This document shows, piece after piece, positions 43,125 to 51,805 of a stretch of 64,000 nucleotides of DNA. The stretch's first letter is position 1, and each line of letters opens with the position of its first letter. A program made the position numbers and the translations under genes. A model generated the notes under the pieces. The model was given only the letters and a program-made list of their open reading frames with translations, searched no databases and had not been told where the DNA came from. The stretch is from UBA9339 sp964535195. GTDB lineage: Bacteria > Pseudomonadota > Gammaproteobacteria > UBA9339. Location of the stretch: NCBI GenBank assembly GCA_964535195.1, contig CAZHSI010000006.1, forward strand, positions 11,884 to 75,883. The letters run 5' to 3'.

Positions 43125-44336
43125 ATGTTCGAATTACCAGAGAAACAGGGTACTAGCGCTACAATTAAGGTTGTCGGGGTTGGGGGCGGTGGTGGTAACG
43201 CCATTGAGCACATGATCAATGAAAATGTAAGTGGCGTAGAATTTGTATGTGCTAATACTGATCTTCAGGCTTTACGAGGATCGCGCGCTAAGACTTTGGT
43301 ACAACTAGGTGAACAACTTACTAAAGGTTTGGGTGCTGGCGCTAATCCTGATGTCGGTCGCAAAGCAGCCGAAGAAAACCGTGAAATCATCAAAGACATC
43401 TTATTTGGTACCGACATGGTATTTCTTACTGCGGGGATGGGTGGTGGTACTGGAACTGGAGCAACTCCCGTATTTGCTGAAGTTGCAAAAGAGCTTGGTA
43501 TTTTAACTGTCGCGGTGGTTACCAAGCCATTTATTTTTGAAGGTCGCAAACGTATGACGGTTGCAAGCGAAGGCATTAAAAGGCTAACTGCCAGCGTTGA
43601 TTCAGTAATTACTATTCCCAACAATAAATTACTGCCAGTTTTGGGAAAAAACGTTAGCCTGCTACAGGCATTTAAGGCTGCTAATAATGTGTTGTTAGGT
43701 GCAGTGCAAGGCATTGCCGAGTTAATTACTAAGCCTGGGCTCATTAACGTAGATTTTGCTGATGTGCGTACAGTAATGGCCGAAATGGGTATGGCGATGA
43801 TGGGAACCGCTAACGCTCGTGGTGATGGTCGTGCGCGGAATGCGGCAGAAGCAGCGATTTCTAGTCCACTTTTAGAGGATGTAGATTTGAGTGGCGCTGG
43901 CGGCGTATTAGTTAATATTACAGCTGGGCCTGATATGTCTATTGGTGAATTTGAAGAGGTTGGGGATGTGGTCAAGTCATTTACCTCCGAAGATGCGGTT
44001 GTGGTTTTGGGTACAGTTATTGATCCAAGTATGGCTGATGAGTTACGAGTTACAGTTGTGGTGACGGGGCTGGGTAGCCAAGTTAAGGGAGAGCCCGCTA
44101 GCAAAAATGCTGTAAATATTGGTTCTTCTAGGATTAAGGTGATAGAAGATGAAAAAATAGATGACGGCATTGATTATCGTAGATTTGATAGGCCCGCAGC
44201 ACTACGCAATACAACAATTAACATTTCTACTGATGAGACTGATAGCATTAACGTTGACCAGGTTTCTTTAGATAAAGATGTTGAGTACCTTGATATCCCA
44301 GCTTTTTTGCGTCGGGAGGATAAGGCTAAGGCTTAG
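43125..44336 (+). CDS. ftsZ: Cell division protein FtsZ
   Basis: Tubulin-like GTPase that forms the division ring. From the ATG at 43125, preceded by GAGGG, the protein is 403 residues. It has GVGGGGGNAI, the GTP-binding GMGGGTGTGATPV, the T7 loop NVDFADVRTVM, and a C-terminal peptide (VEYLDIPAFLRRE) that binds FtsA and ZipA. The frame is open 16 codons upstream, without a good site. Followed by lpxC. Confidence 0.97.
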   Translation: MFELPEKQGTSATIKVVGVGGGGGNAIEHMINENVSGVEFVCANTDLQALRGSRAKTLVQLGEQLTKGLGAGANPDVGRKAAEENREIIKDILFGTDMVFLTAGMGGGTGTGATPVFAEVAKELGILTVAVVTKPFIFEGRKRMTVASEGIKRLTASVDSVITIPNNKLLPVLGKNVSLLQAFKAANNVLLGAVQGIAELITKPGLINVDFADVRTVMAEMGMAMMGTANARGDGRARNAAEAAISSPLLEDVDLSGAGGVLVNITAGPDMSIGEFEEVGDVVKSFTSEDAVVVLGTVIDPSMADELRVTVVVTGLGSQVKGEPASKNAVNIGSSRIKVIEDEKIDDGIDYRRFDRPAALRNTTINISTDETDSINVDQVSLDKDVEYLDIPAFLRREDKAKA

Positions 44337-44362
44337 ATTTTTATCGTAAATTATTAAAGCTA

Positions 44363-44371
44363 TGCTATAAT
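44363..44371 (+). promoter_or_regulatory. Extended -10 promoter candidate for lpxC
   Basis: TGCTATAAT (44363-44371) is a perfect extended -10 element located 34 bp before the lpxC ATG. No convincing -35 is present, as is usual for extended -10 promoters. Confidence 0.4.
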
Positions 44372-44404
44372 CCTGCGGTTTTTTGTTATTTATTGGAACA
44401 ACAA

Positions 44405-45316
44405 ATGGTTAGACAACGCACCCTAAAGAACCTGATCCGTGCCACAGGTATTGGTGTTCATACGGGGAAGAAAATATATATAACTCTAAGGCCAGCCCCA
44501 GTTAATACGGGGGTGGTTTTTCGTAGAACAGATTTAGATCCGATAGTTACTATTCCTGCTTTGGCAGAGAATGTCGGTGATACTACCCTTTCTTCTTGCC
44601 TAGTTAAACATAAGGTGCGGGTAGCTACTGTAGAACACTTGATGTCAGCGTTTGCTGGCCTTGGTATTGATAATGTTTATGTCGATATTAATGCGCCAGA
44701 GATTCCTATTATGGATGGCAGCGCCGGTCCCTTTGTTTTTTTAATTAGGTCTGCTGGCATTGAAGAACAGAATGCCGCTAAACGTTTTTTGAAAATCAAG
44801 CACAAGGTTAAAGTTAAAGATGGTGATAAATGGGCGATGTTAACGCCGTACAATGGTTTTAAAGTGTCTTTTACCATTGATTTTAACCATCCAGTGTTTC
44901 GCGATTTGCCGCAAACTGCAACTGTAGATTTTGCTCGCTCTTCGTTTACTAAAGAGGTGAGTCGTGCCAGAACTTTCGGCTTATTGTCCGATTATGAATA
45001 TCTAAGAGCTAATAACTTGGCTCTGGGTAGTAGTTTAGACAACGCAATTGTGGTTGATGAGTATCGAGTAATTAATGAAGATGGTTTACGTTATAAAGAC
45101 GAATTTGTAAAACATAAAATGCTCGATGCTATCGGGGATTTATATCTTTCGGGTCACAGTCTCATCGGTGCGTTTAGTGGTTATAAGTCTGGACATGCCT
45201 TGAATAATTTGTTGTTGCGGACCTTGCTTGAAACTAAAGATGCTTGGGAAATTGTAACCTTTGAGGATGTCAAAAAGGTGCCATTTAGCTTTATCCCGCT
45301 TGGGGCCGCGGCTTAA
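44405..45316 (+). CDS. lpxC: UDP-3-O-acyl-N-acetylglucosamine deacetylase
   Basis: Zinc enzyme for the committed step of lipid A synthesis. From ATG 44405, which gives the family start MVRQRTLK and has GGAA upstream, it is 303 residues. It shows TVEHLMSA with the first zinc His, APEIPIMDGSA, and HKMLDAIGD with the remaining zinc His and Asp. The gene order ftsZ-lpxC-(dciA)-secA is conserved in gammaproteobacteria, but here a foreign-looking lipoprotein gene lies after it. Confidence 0.97.
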   Translation: MVRQRTLKNLIRATGIGVHTGKKIYITLRPAPVNTGVVFRRTDLDPIVTIPALAENVGDTTLSSCLVKHKVRVATVEHLMSAFAGLGIDNVYVDINAPEIPIMDGSAGPFVFLIRSAGIEEQNAAKRFLKIKHKVKVKDGDKWAMLTPYNGFKVSFTIDFNHPVFRDLPQTATVDFARSSFTKEVSRARTFGLLSDYEYLRANNLALGSSLDNAIVVDEYRVINEDGLRYKDEFVKHKMLDAIGDLYLSGHSLIGAFSGYKSGHALNNLLLRTLLETKDAWEIVTFEDVKKVPFSFIPLGAAA

Positions 45317-45340
45317 CTAAATTTACCACACGTGTTTACC

Positions 45341-45373
45341 TTTAAGAAAACCTTAATAAATATAGGGTAATCT
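45341..45373 (+). promoter_or_regulatory. Tandem TTAA-type box and -10 of the kinase-like lipoprotein gene
   Basis: TTTAA (45341-45345), GAAAAC, CTTAA (45352-45356), 11 nt, then TAATCT (45368-45373). Same half-site spacing and same distance to the -10 as the other three boxes, though the spacer lacks the central TT. Confidence 0.5.
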
Positions 45374-45430
45374 ATTTAATCTATACCGAGTCACTTAAAA
45401 AAGAAGAGTGGTTAACTTGAGAGATCTTGG

Positions 45431-47491
45431 ATGGATATAAAAAAATTATACAAAATATATCCTTGCATTCTTATCCCATGCCTACTATCTGGGTGTCCTG
45501 GTGGCAGCAGTAGCAAGAAAGGAAGTAGTTACCATCCTACTTACTATAACTATACGCCTACGCCGTCCCCCAGCGTGCCTATTAACTATGGCTATCAAAA
45601 TCCCTATAATTCAAATCTAGACTTTGAGAAATTTGCTGATTATCCGTACAAAGGAAAATTTGCTGACTATCAGGACGAATATAATAGAAAAAAGTACCAA
45701 GACAATCTGCAACAAAATGCCAGAAGAATACCTGCTGAGCTCGAAGATTTACAAAACCATCCAATTACAACAAACAGCCCATACCTTAAAAAATATTCTG
45801 AGGATTTCGAAAATTGTTTCATTGCAAATATTGATAGTAGAACAAATAAAAAGGAATGGTGTGTTTTAAAAGCTGATAATAAACAGTACTTGATTAAAAA
45901 ATTTGATCCTTATGTTCCCACGAATTACCCTAAAGAAAGCATCCTGGCAGATTTTGTTGGCTCTTTTATTTTATCTCAAATTGATTCAAGTAGCGCCCCT
46001 ATCAACTATCTTGTGGTAGATGAAAATGGGGTTTTAATGGGTCTGGCGTCGCAAAAGATAGAAAATTTTACCACTAGAAATAATAAGTTTAAGCAAGTAT
46101 TACAAGATAACCTAAGAGCTAATCGAGATTGCTTGTGCCCTAGTTTGTTACCACAATTTTGTGACAAGCTGAAGGAGTTAATTACGTCTCTATGTTACTC
46201 GGATAAGGTTGTTAAAGCTAATATCTTAGCGAATTTTGTTAACCAAATTGATTATCATCATAACAATGTAGGCTTTATTACTGATGAACAAGGAAATATC
46301 GTAAGTTCAGCACTAGTAGACTTTAGCTGGGCGTTAAATCTTCATGATAAAAATGCTATTAAGCGTCTGGTGCCTGCCAAATATTTTGGTCAGCTCGATG
46401 CTGTAATAGAAACTTTCCATTTAATCCAGACAAATTTTAAAGTAGATACTTTAGATGATATAGATGAAGTTTTTGCACAATTAAATGAAAAAGAAACACT
46501 GAGAAATATAAAATCTTTGATGATGCACAAATTAAAAGAGGTTGAATTACAGCGGCAAATAGCCATACTGGTAAAAAACATAGTGGCAAATGATCAACTA
46601 GACTTAAAGGACGAAGACTTTCAGAAATTAAAGGACAACGTTAATCTTTTAACAAATTTTGGCCTCTATAATGGTGAAAATACCCTGATTAATTTCTTGT
46701 GTGACAAAGAAGAGCCGCAGAATATTGAATACCTTATAGCGCTATTAGACAAGAACCAAGACCTTATATCTTCTTGTGTTCTCTATTGCTTAGATCAAGG
46801 GAAAGGTGCTGTGCTAGAAAATTTAACAATTAAATTGGATTTAGCAAATGCCAAATTGCTAGTACAAAATGCCATAAAGGCAAGTAAAACCATAGAGCAT
46901 TTGCAGCTAGTTTTGACCTTGTTAGGCAAGCTACAGGCACGAGAAGTAAATAATCCAGAGTACGCTAAGGGCTACGTATTAATAGAAGAGGCTATCCCTG
47001 TCATCCAGGATCCAAGTCGAAACCCAAGCTTTGGGGAATTATTAATAAATGAGTTTTATTCGCGAAGCGTTGTTAGAGGTGAACACCGCTTTGGTGCTCA
47101 CGATTTTTATGATTATGTAATATATAAGCTCATAAAATTATGGCTCTCTCAAGAAAACCATGATCACATTGCTCCTATTCCTGAAACCTCGGTATGTAGA
47201 AGCCATGAATGTTCCTTTTTAGGATTTTGTTACGGCGACGCTGCTACTGTGTCAATATTCGATGAATTATTAACAGAAAATAACATAGCAGGAATGAGAA
47301 ATTGGTTTTTCTGGGTAAATAATAGTGTTATGAGTGGCATCAAATTGTACACATTAGCAATAGAAGATCATAATGCAGATCTTTTGAGGCAAATATTAAG
47401 TGGATACAATGAAACGGAATTAAAATTTGTTGTTGAGGGTCTCAGCTCGTCAGACCAAAAGGTACTGCTAGATATGCTAGCATCCCCGTAA
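45431..47491 (+). CDS. Lipoprotein with kinase-like signature, candidate virulence factor
   Basis: 686 residues. The N-terminus has a lipobox (LLSGC, C22) and a Ser/Pro/Tyr-rich linker to about residue 60. Residues 125-310 carry features of an atypical kinase fold: YLIKKF (K156/K157), KESILADF with E169, QIDYHHNNVG (D274 and N278, resembling the catalytic loop) and LVDFS (D297, resembling DFG). The last 350 residues are helical, repeat-like. It is not a family I can name. It interrupts the conserved lpxC-secA order and has an effector-type promoter box. Kinase activity is inferred. Confidence 0.6.
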   Translation: MDIKKLYKIYPCILIPCLLSGCPGGSSSKKGSSYHPTYYNYTPTPSPSVPINYGYQNPYNSNLDFEKFADYPYKGKFADYQDEYNRKKYQDNLQQNARRIPAELEDLQNHPITTNSPYLKKYSEDFENCFIANIDSRTNKKEWCVLKADNKQYLIKKFDPYVPTNYPKESILADFVGSFILSQIDSSSAPINYLVVDENGVLMGLASQKIENFTTRNNKFKQVLQDNLRANRDCLCPSLLPQFCDKLKELITSLCYSDKVVKANILANFVNQIDYHHNNVGFITDEQGNIVSSALVDFSWALNLHDKNAIKRLVPAKYFGQLDAVIETFHLIQTNFKVDTLDDIDEVFAQLNEKETLRNIKSLMMHKLKEVELQRQIAILVKNIVANDQLDLKDEDFQKLKDNVNLLTNFGLYNGENTLINFLCDKEEPQNIEYLIALLDKNQDLISSCVLYCLDQGKGAVLENLTIKLDLANAKLLVQNAIKASKTIEHLQLVLTLLGKLQAREVNNPEYAKGYVLIEEAIPVIQDPSRNPSFGELLINEFYSRSVVRGEHRFGAHDFYDYVIYKLIKLWLSQENHDHIAPIPETSVCRSHECSFLGFCYGDAATVSIFDELLTENNIAGMRNWFFWVNNSVMSGIKLYTLAIEDHNADLLRQILSGYNETELKFVVEGLSSSDQKVLLDMLASP

Positions 47492-47574
47492 CCGCAGCAC
47501 CCATGGTACTATTTGCTCGCTTTTAAAAAACAAGAGGAGACTGTTCCAAAGCTATGGTCGAGGTTGGCGAGATA

Positions 47575-47985
47575 TTAATGGCCCCTGGTATGTTTAATAT
47601 TTTTTCTAAGCTCAGCCAAGGTTTTTTGCCATAATTCTTCGCTAACTTTTGAGAGTTTAGGCTTGGCTTTTTGGGGGCCTATTGCTGCAGCTTGTATAGG
47701 AGCTAGGGTATAACGGATATTAGTAATATCCTTGAATTCTGGTTGGATGCGTAATTGTTTTATAATATCAGGAATGGCAAAGCGGAGTCTGGTTGCCGTA
47801 GCGGCATTTGCAACCACTACAGTAAGCACCGAATCTTTATAGTTAGCAAAATGGCAGTGTTTAGTTAAACTGCTATCGAGAGCTGTCCGAAAAATTATCG
47901 CAACATCTTGAGAAAACTTAGCTTTATTGATTAACTTAGATAGGGTAGAGTCATTCTTTTTTAATATGTCAGCAATAGTTTTCAT
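47575..47985 (-). CDS. dciA: DciA-like DUF721 protein (helicase loader)
   Basis: About 136 residues from the ATG at 47985 (MKTIADILKKNDS); the frame extends ten codons further. The N-terminal 95 residues match DUF721/DciA: LTVVVANAATATRLRFAIPDIIKQLR. DciA loads the replicative helicase DnaB in bacteria lacking DnaC. The position between lpxC and secA, on the opposite strand to secA, is conserved in gammaproteobacteria. Confidence 0.82.
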   Translation of the reverse strand: MKTIADILKKNDSTLSKLINKAKFSQDVAIIFRTALDSSLTKHCHFANYKDSVLTVVVANAATATRLRFAIPDIIKQLRIQPEFKDITNIRYTLAPIQAAAIGPQKAKPKLSKVSEELWQKTLAELRKNIKHTRGH

Positions 47986-48040
47986 TTGGGTTATTTTACG
48001 GCATAATGGCGCCAATTACTAATTGGGGTGATATTTTACT

Positions 48041-50821
48041 ATGGTAATGAGAATCTTAAAGAAAATATTTGGTACCCGTAACGAGCGAGTGCTTAAAAGG
48101 CTGAGCAAAAATGTGGCGATCATTAATGAGTTAGAACCGCAAATGCAAGCTTTGTCTGATGATGAACTTAAAGCCAAGACCGCAGAGTTTCGTAAACGTC
48201 TGCAAAACGGTGAAACCCTAAATATGTTGTTGCCAGAGGCTTTTGCGGTAGTGCGCGAAGCTGGTGTTCGTACCCTAGGACAACGGCATTTCGATGTTCA
48301 GCTGATTGGTGGCATGGTATTGCATGAAGGAAAAATTTCTGAAATGCGTACTGGGGAGGGTAAGACCCTCGTTGCAACCTTACCAGTATATTTAAATGCG
48401 TTAACTGGTAAAGCAGTACATGTGGTCACGGTTAACGATTATTTGGCTAAACGTGATGCTGCTTGGATGGAGCCAATCTATAGTTTTCTTGGTTTAACTG
48501 TGGGTGTAATCGTTGCGGCGCAAAGTTATACGGAAAAGAAGGAGGCTTATGCTAAGGACATTGTTTATGGTACTAACAACGAATTTGGTTTTGATTATCT
48601 ACGCGACAACATGGCGTTTAGTCTTTCAGATAAAGTCCAGCGCGGTTTATATTTTGCGGTTATCGACGAAGTTGACTCAATTTTAATCGATGAAGCTCGT
48701 ACCCCGTTAATTATTTCCGGGCCGTCAGAAGATAGCTCTAACCTATACCTAGAGATCAATAAATTAATCCCTAGCCTCAAAAAGCAAGCCAGACCAGACA
48801 AATCTGAAGATTTGCTTGAGGCCGTGGAGCCGTTAAAGCCAGAAGAGGTTGGCGACTATACGTTAGATGAAAAAATGCGTCAGGCTTACCTTACCGAGAC
48901 TGGGCATCAACATATTGAAAATTTATGTGTTAAGGCTGGTTTAGTTGGCGTGGGCGAGAGTTTGTATGATGCGAAGAATATTAAGATCATGCATCATATC
49001 AATGCGGCTTTGCGTGCCCATACGCTATTTCACCGTGATGTTGATTATATTGTGAAAAGTGGTGAAGTCATTATTGTTGATGAGCATACTGGGCGTACTA
49101 TGGAAGGGCGCCGCTGGTCGGATGGTTTACATCAAGCTGTCGAAGCCAAAGAGGGTGTCCAAGTTCGTAATGAAAATCAGACGCTAGCTTCAATTACTTT
49201 CCAAAATTATTTCCGTCTTTACGAAAAAATCTCTGGGATGACTGGTACTGCTGATACTGAAGCTTATGAGTTTCAGCAGATTTACGGCTTAGAGGTGGTA
49301 GTAGTTCCTACCCATAGGTTAATGCTTCGGAAAGATCTTCCAGATCAGATCTATTTAACTGCTGAAGGCAAGTTTGCAGCGGTATTGCGCGATATTAAAG
49401 AACGTAGCGGTAATGGACAACCAATATTGGTTGGTACCGCTTCGATTGAAACTTCAGAGAAGATGTCAAAGTTGTTGGATAAGGAAGGGATTGTACATCA
49501 GGTTTTAAATGCTAAACACCACGAGCGAGAAGCAAGAATTATTGCTCAAGCTGGGCGTCCAGGTAACGTTACCATTGCTACCAATATGGCTGGTCGTGGT
49601 ACCGATATTGTTTTAGGGGGGAGCCTTGATGCTGAAATTAAAGACTTAGAGAACCCTACTGTTGATGAAGTTGCCAAGATAAAAGAGTTGTGGCAGGCGC
49701 GTCATAAGAAGGTAGTAGCCGCTGGTGGGTTACATGTGATTGGTTCGGAGCGGCATGAGTCGCGACGTATTGATAATCAATTGCGTGGTCGTTCGGGGCG
49801 CCAAGGAGATCCTGGTTCTTCGCGGTTTTATTTATCTTTAGAGGATAATCTACTAAGAATTTTCGCTTCGGATAAGATCGCCACTATCATGAAAAAACTT
49901 GGCATGAAGGAGCATGAAGTGATTGAGCATGGGTTAGTGACACGTGCTGTTGAAAATGCTCAACGTAAAGTAGAGGGACATAATTTTGATATGCGTAAGC
50001 ATCTTTTAGAGTTCGATGATGTTGCTAATGAGCAACGTAAAGTTGTTTATAAACAACGTGACGACCTAATGGTAGAAGTTGATATTGCAGAAACTATTGA
50101 GACTATGCGGGTTGAGGTTATCAATGTTGTGATTGATACTTTTATCCCACCACAAAGTTTAGAGGAGCAATGGGATATCTCCGGACTTGAGCAACAATTA
50201 CATCAAGATTTTGGGGTTAATTTACCAATCAAGTTGTGGTTGTCCCAAGAAAGCGCTTTACACGAAGAAAACTTAAGAGCGAAAATTTATGAGGAATTGA
50301 CCCTCGCTTATCGCCAAAAAGAAGCGCAAATTGATCCCCAAGTCATGCGTAATGCAGAAAGATCTATTATGTTGCAAGTTTTAGATAATCATTGGAAGGA
50401 ACATTTGGCTGCTATGGATCATTTACGTGATGGTATTCATTTACGTGGTTATGCTCAGCAAAATCCTAAACAAGAATATAAGCGGGAATCGTTTTTTATG
50501 TTTACACGGATGTTAGATAGTGTCAAACGTGAAGTGGTTAAAATTCTCTATGCTATTCAGATTAGAGCGAAGCAAGATATAGAGGAGGCGGAAGAGGAGC
50601 GACGAAGGGTTGCTCAAGCAGAACAAAACCGTCTAAATTTTATCCATGCCGCAGCTACTAGTGTACCAGAAGACGAAAACTCACAAGGGGGAGGGGCTGG
50701 TACTAGAGAAGAGGCCGCTCATTCTCCTTATACTAGAAATACTCCCAAGGTTGGTCGCAATGACCAATGCCCTTGCGGCTCTGGTAAGAAGTTTAAGCAG
50801 TGTCATGGCAAGTTAAGTTGA
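48041..50821 (+). CDS. secA: Preprotein translocase ATPase SecA
   Basis: Motor of the Sec export pathway at the inner membrane. The 926-residue protein has Walker A MRTGEGKT, DEVDSILIDEARTPLIISG, the TATNMAGRGTDI-type motif, DNQLRGRSGRQGDPG, and a C-terminal SEC-C zinc motif (NDQCPCGSGKKFKQCHG) for SecB and lipid binding. Length and domains are complete. GGGGTGA lies upstream of the ATG. A glycosyltransferase gene follows after 4 bp. Confidence 0.97.
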   Translation: MVMRILKKIFGTRNERVLKRLSKNVAIINELEPQMQALSDDELKAKTAEFRKRLQNGETLNMLLPEAFAVVREAGVRTLGQRHFDVQLIGGMVLHEGKISEMRTGEGKTLVATLPVYLNALTGKAVHVVTVNDYLAKRDAAWMEPIYSFLGLTVGVIVAAQSYTEKKEAYAKDIVYGTNNEFGFDYLRDNMAFSLSDKVQRGLYFAVIDEVDSILIDEARTPLIISGPSEDSSNLYLEINKLIPSLKKQARPDKSEDLLEAVEPLKPEEVGDYTLDEKMRQAYLTETGHQHIENLCVKAGLVGVGESLYDAKNIKIMHHINAALRAHTLFHRDVDYIVKSGEVIIVDEHTGRTMEGRRWSDGLHQAVEAKEGVQVRNENQTLASITFQNYFRLYEKISGMTGTADTEAYEFQQIYGLEVVVVPTHRLMLRKDLPDQIYLTAEGKFAAVLRDIKERSGNGQPILVGTASIETSEKMSKLLDKEGIVHQVLNAKHHEREARIIAQAGRPGNVTIATNMAGRGTDIVLGGSLDAEIKDLENPTVDEVAKIKELWQARHKKVVAAGGLHVIGSERHESRRIDNQLRGRSGRQGDPGSSRFYLSLEDNLLRIFASDKIATIMKKLGMKEHEVIEHGLVTRAVENAQRKVEGHNFDMRKHLLEFDDVANEQRKVVYKQRDDLMVEVDIAETIETMRVEVINVVIDTFIPPQSLEEQWDISGLEQQLHQDFGVNLPIKLWLSQESALHEENLRAKIYEELTLAYRQKEAQIDPQVMRNAERSIMLQVLDNHWKEHLAAMDHLRDGIHLRGYAQQNPKQEYKRESFFMFTRMLDSVKREVVKILYAIQIRAKQDIEEAEEERRRVAQAEQNRLNFIHAAATSVPEDENSQGGGAGTREEAAHSPYTRNTPKVGRNDQCPCGSGKKFKQCHGKLS

Positions 50822-50825
50822 TTTA

Positions 50826-51695
50826 GTGAAGAGAGCAAAGCCAACAATTTCAGTGATAGTTTCTACATATAATAGTCCTGGTTGTTTGTGGTTGGTATTG
50901 TTTGCCTTGTCTCAGCAAAATACTGCGGGCTTTGAAGTTATAGTTGTGGACGATGGTTCAACCGCTGATACTAAAGCAGTTATTGATATTTTTAAGACGA
51001 AAGTTAGCTACCAGATTGTACACGTATGGCAGGAACACCGGGGTTTTAGAGTAGCAATGGCAAGGAATAAAGGCGTTGCTCGAGCTGCCGGAGAGTACTT
51101 GATTTTTTTAGACGGGGATACCGTTCCACAAGTGTCATTTGTTGCTAGACATAGAGAGCTGGCTGAAAAAGGCTATTTTGTTGCTGGAAATAGGCTTTTG
51201 TTATCCGCCACTTTTACCGAGCGCATCGTGGAACAGCATATTCCCATCCACAAGTGGCAATGGTTGCAGTGGTTGTACGCTTTTTGTTGTAAGAAAGTTA
51301 ACCGATTTCTGCCAGTATTATTTTTAGGTAATTGGTATTGGCGTTATCTATATTGTAAGCGATGGCAAGGGGTAAAAACCTGCAATTTGGGGATATGGAA
51401 GGCGGATTTTTTAGCTGTAAATGGCTTTGATGAAAGTTTTAGTGGATGGGGTTACGAAGATTCCGATTTAGTTGTTAGGTTAATACGTTATGGAGTACTG
51501 CGTAAAGATGGTCGTTTTATGGTGCCAGTTTTGCACTTATGGCATAAAGAAAATAATCGAGATCGCGAGCGGGATAATTACACAAGATTAACGGAGACCA
51601 TAAAATCTTCGCATGTTAGGGCGAAGCTTGGGGTAGATCAGTATATACCCATGACACCCCAAAATGCGGGTATCATGGCGAAGGGCGAGCAGTGA
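50826..51695 (+). CDS. GT2 glycosyltransferase (LPS-related)
   Basis: 289 residues with GT-A fold motifs: SVIVSTYNSP, VVDDGSTADT, FLDGDTVP (the DxD-type metal site) and GFDESFSGWGYEDSDLVVRL, typical of GT2/galactosyltransferase C-domains. It probably builds LPS core or O-chain, judging by the ligase-like and WaaE-like neighbours. The start is GTG, right after secA. The last 14 codons (from 51651) lie inside a dispersed palindromic repeat, so the natural C-terminus was probably replaced. Confidence 0.82.
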   Translation: MKRAKPTISVIVSTYNSPGCLWLVLFALSQQNTAGFEVIVVDDGSTADTKAVIDIFKTKVSYQIVHVWQEHRGFRVAMARNKGVARAAGEYLIFLDGDTVPQVSFVARHRELAEKGYFVAGNRLLLSATFTERIVEQHIPIHKWQWLQWLYAFCCKKVNRFLPVLFLGNWYWRYLYCKRWQGVKTCNLGIWKADFLAVNGFDESFSGWGYEDSDLVVRLIRYGVLRKDGRFMVPVLHLWHKENNRDRERDNYTRLTETIKSSHVRAKLGVDQYIPMTPQNAGIMAKGEQ

Positions 51696-51785
51696 GCAAT
51701 TTCAGCTTAAAAACATGGGATTGCGGCGTGGCAAAAAACGCTCCTTGCAATGACAACTTTCTAAAAACCTCGCCTTTTGAATGAT
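51651..51785. repeat. Dispersed palindromic repeat, copy B1
   Basis: A degenerate copy of the repeat at 59332-59432. Shared segments are CCAAAATGCGG, GGCAAAAAACGCTCCTTGCA, ATGACAAC..TCTAAAAACCT and CCTTTTGAA. The left part encodes the end of the GT2 protein; the rest separates it from the ligase-like gene. Confidence 0.55.
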
Positions 51786-51805
51786 ACCACCTGTAAATTA
51801 AATTT

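Noticed and set aside
43265..44170. Long 301-codon open frame on the minus strand inside ftsZ
   Set aside because: It is exactly antisense to a well-supported gene, has low-complexity Ser/Pro/Thr composition, and no ribosome-binding site; a codon-use shadow.
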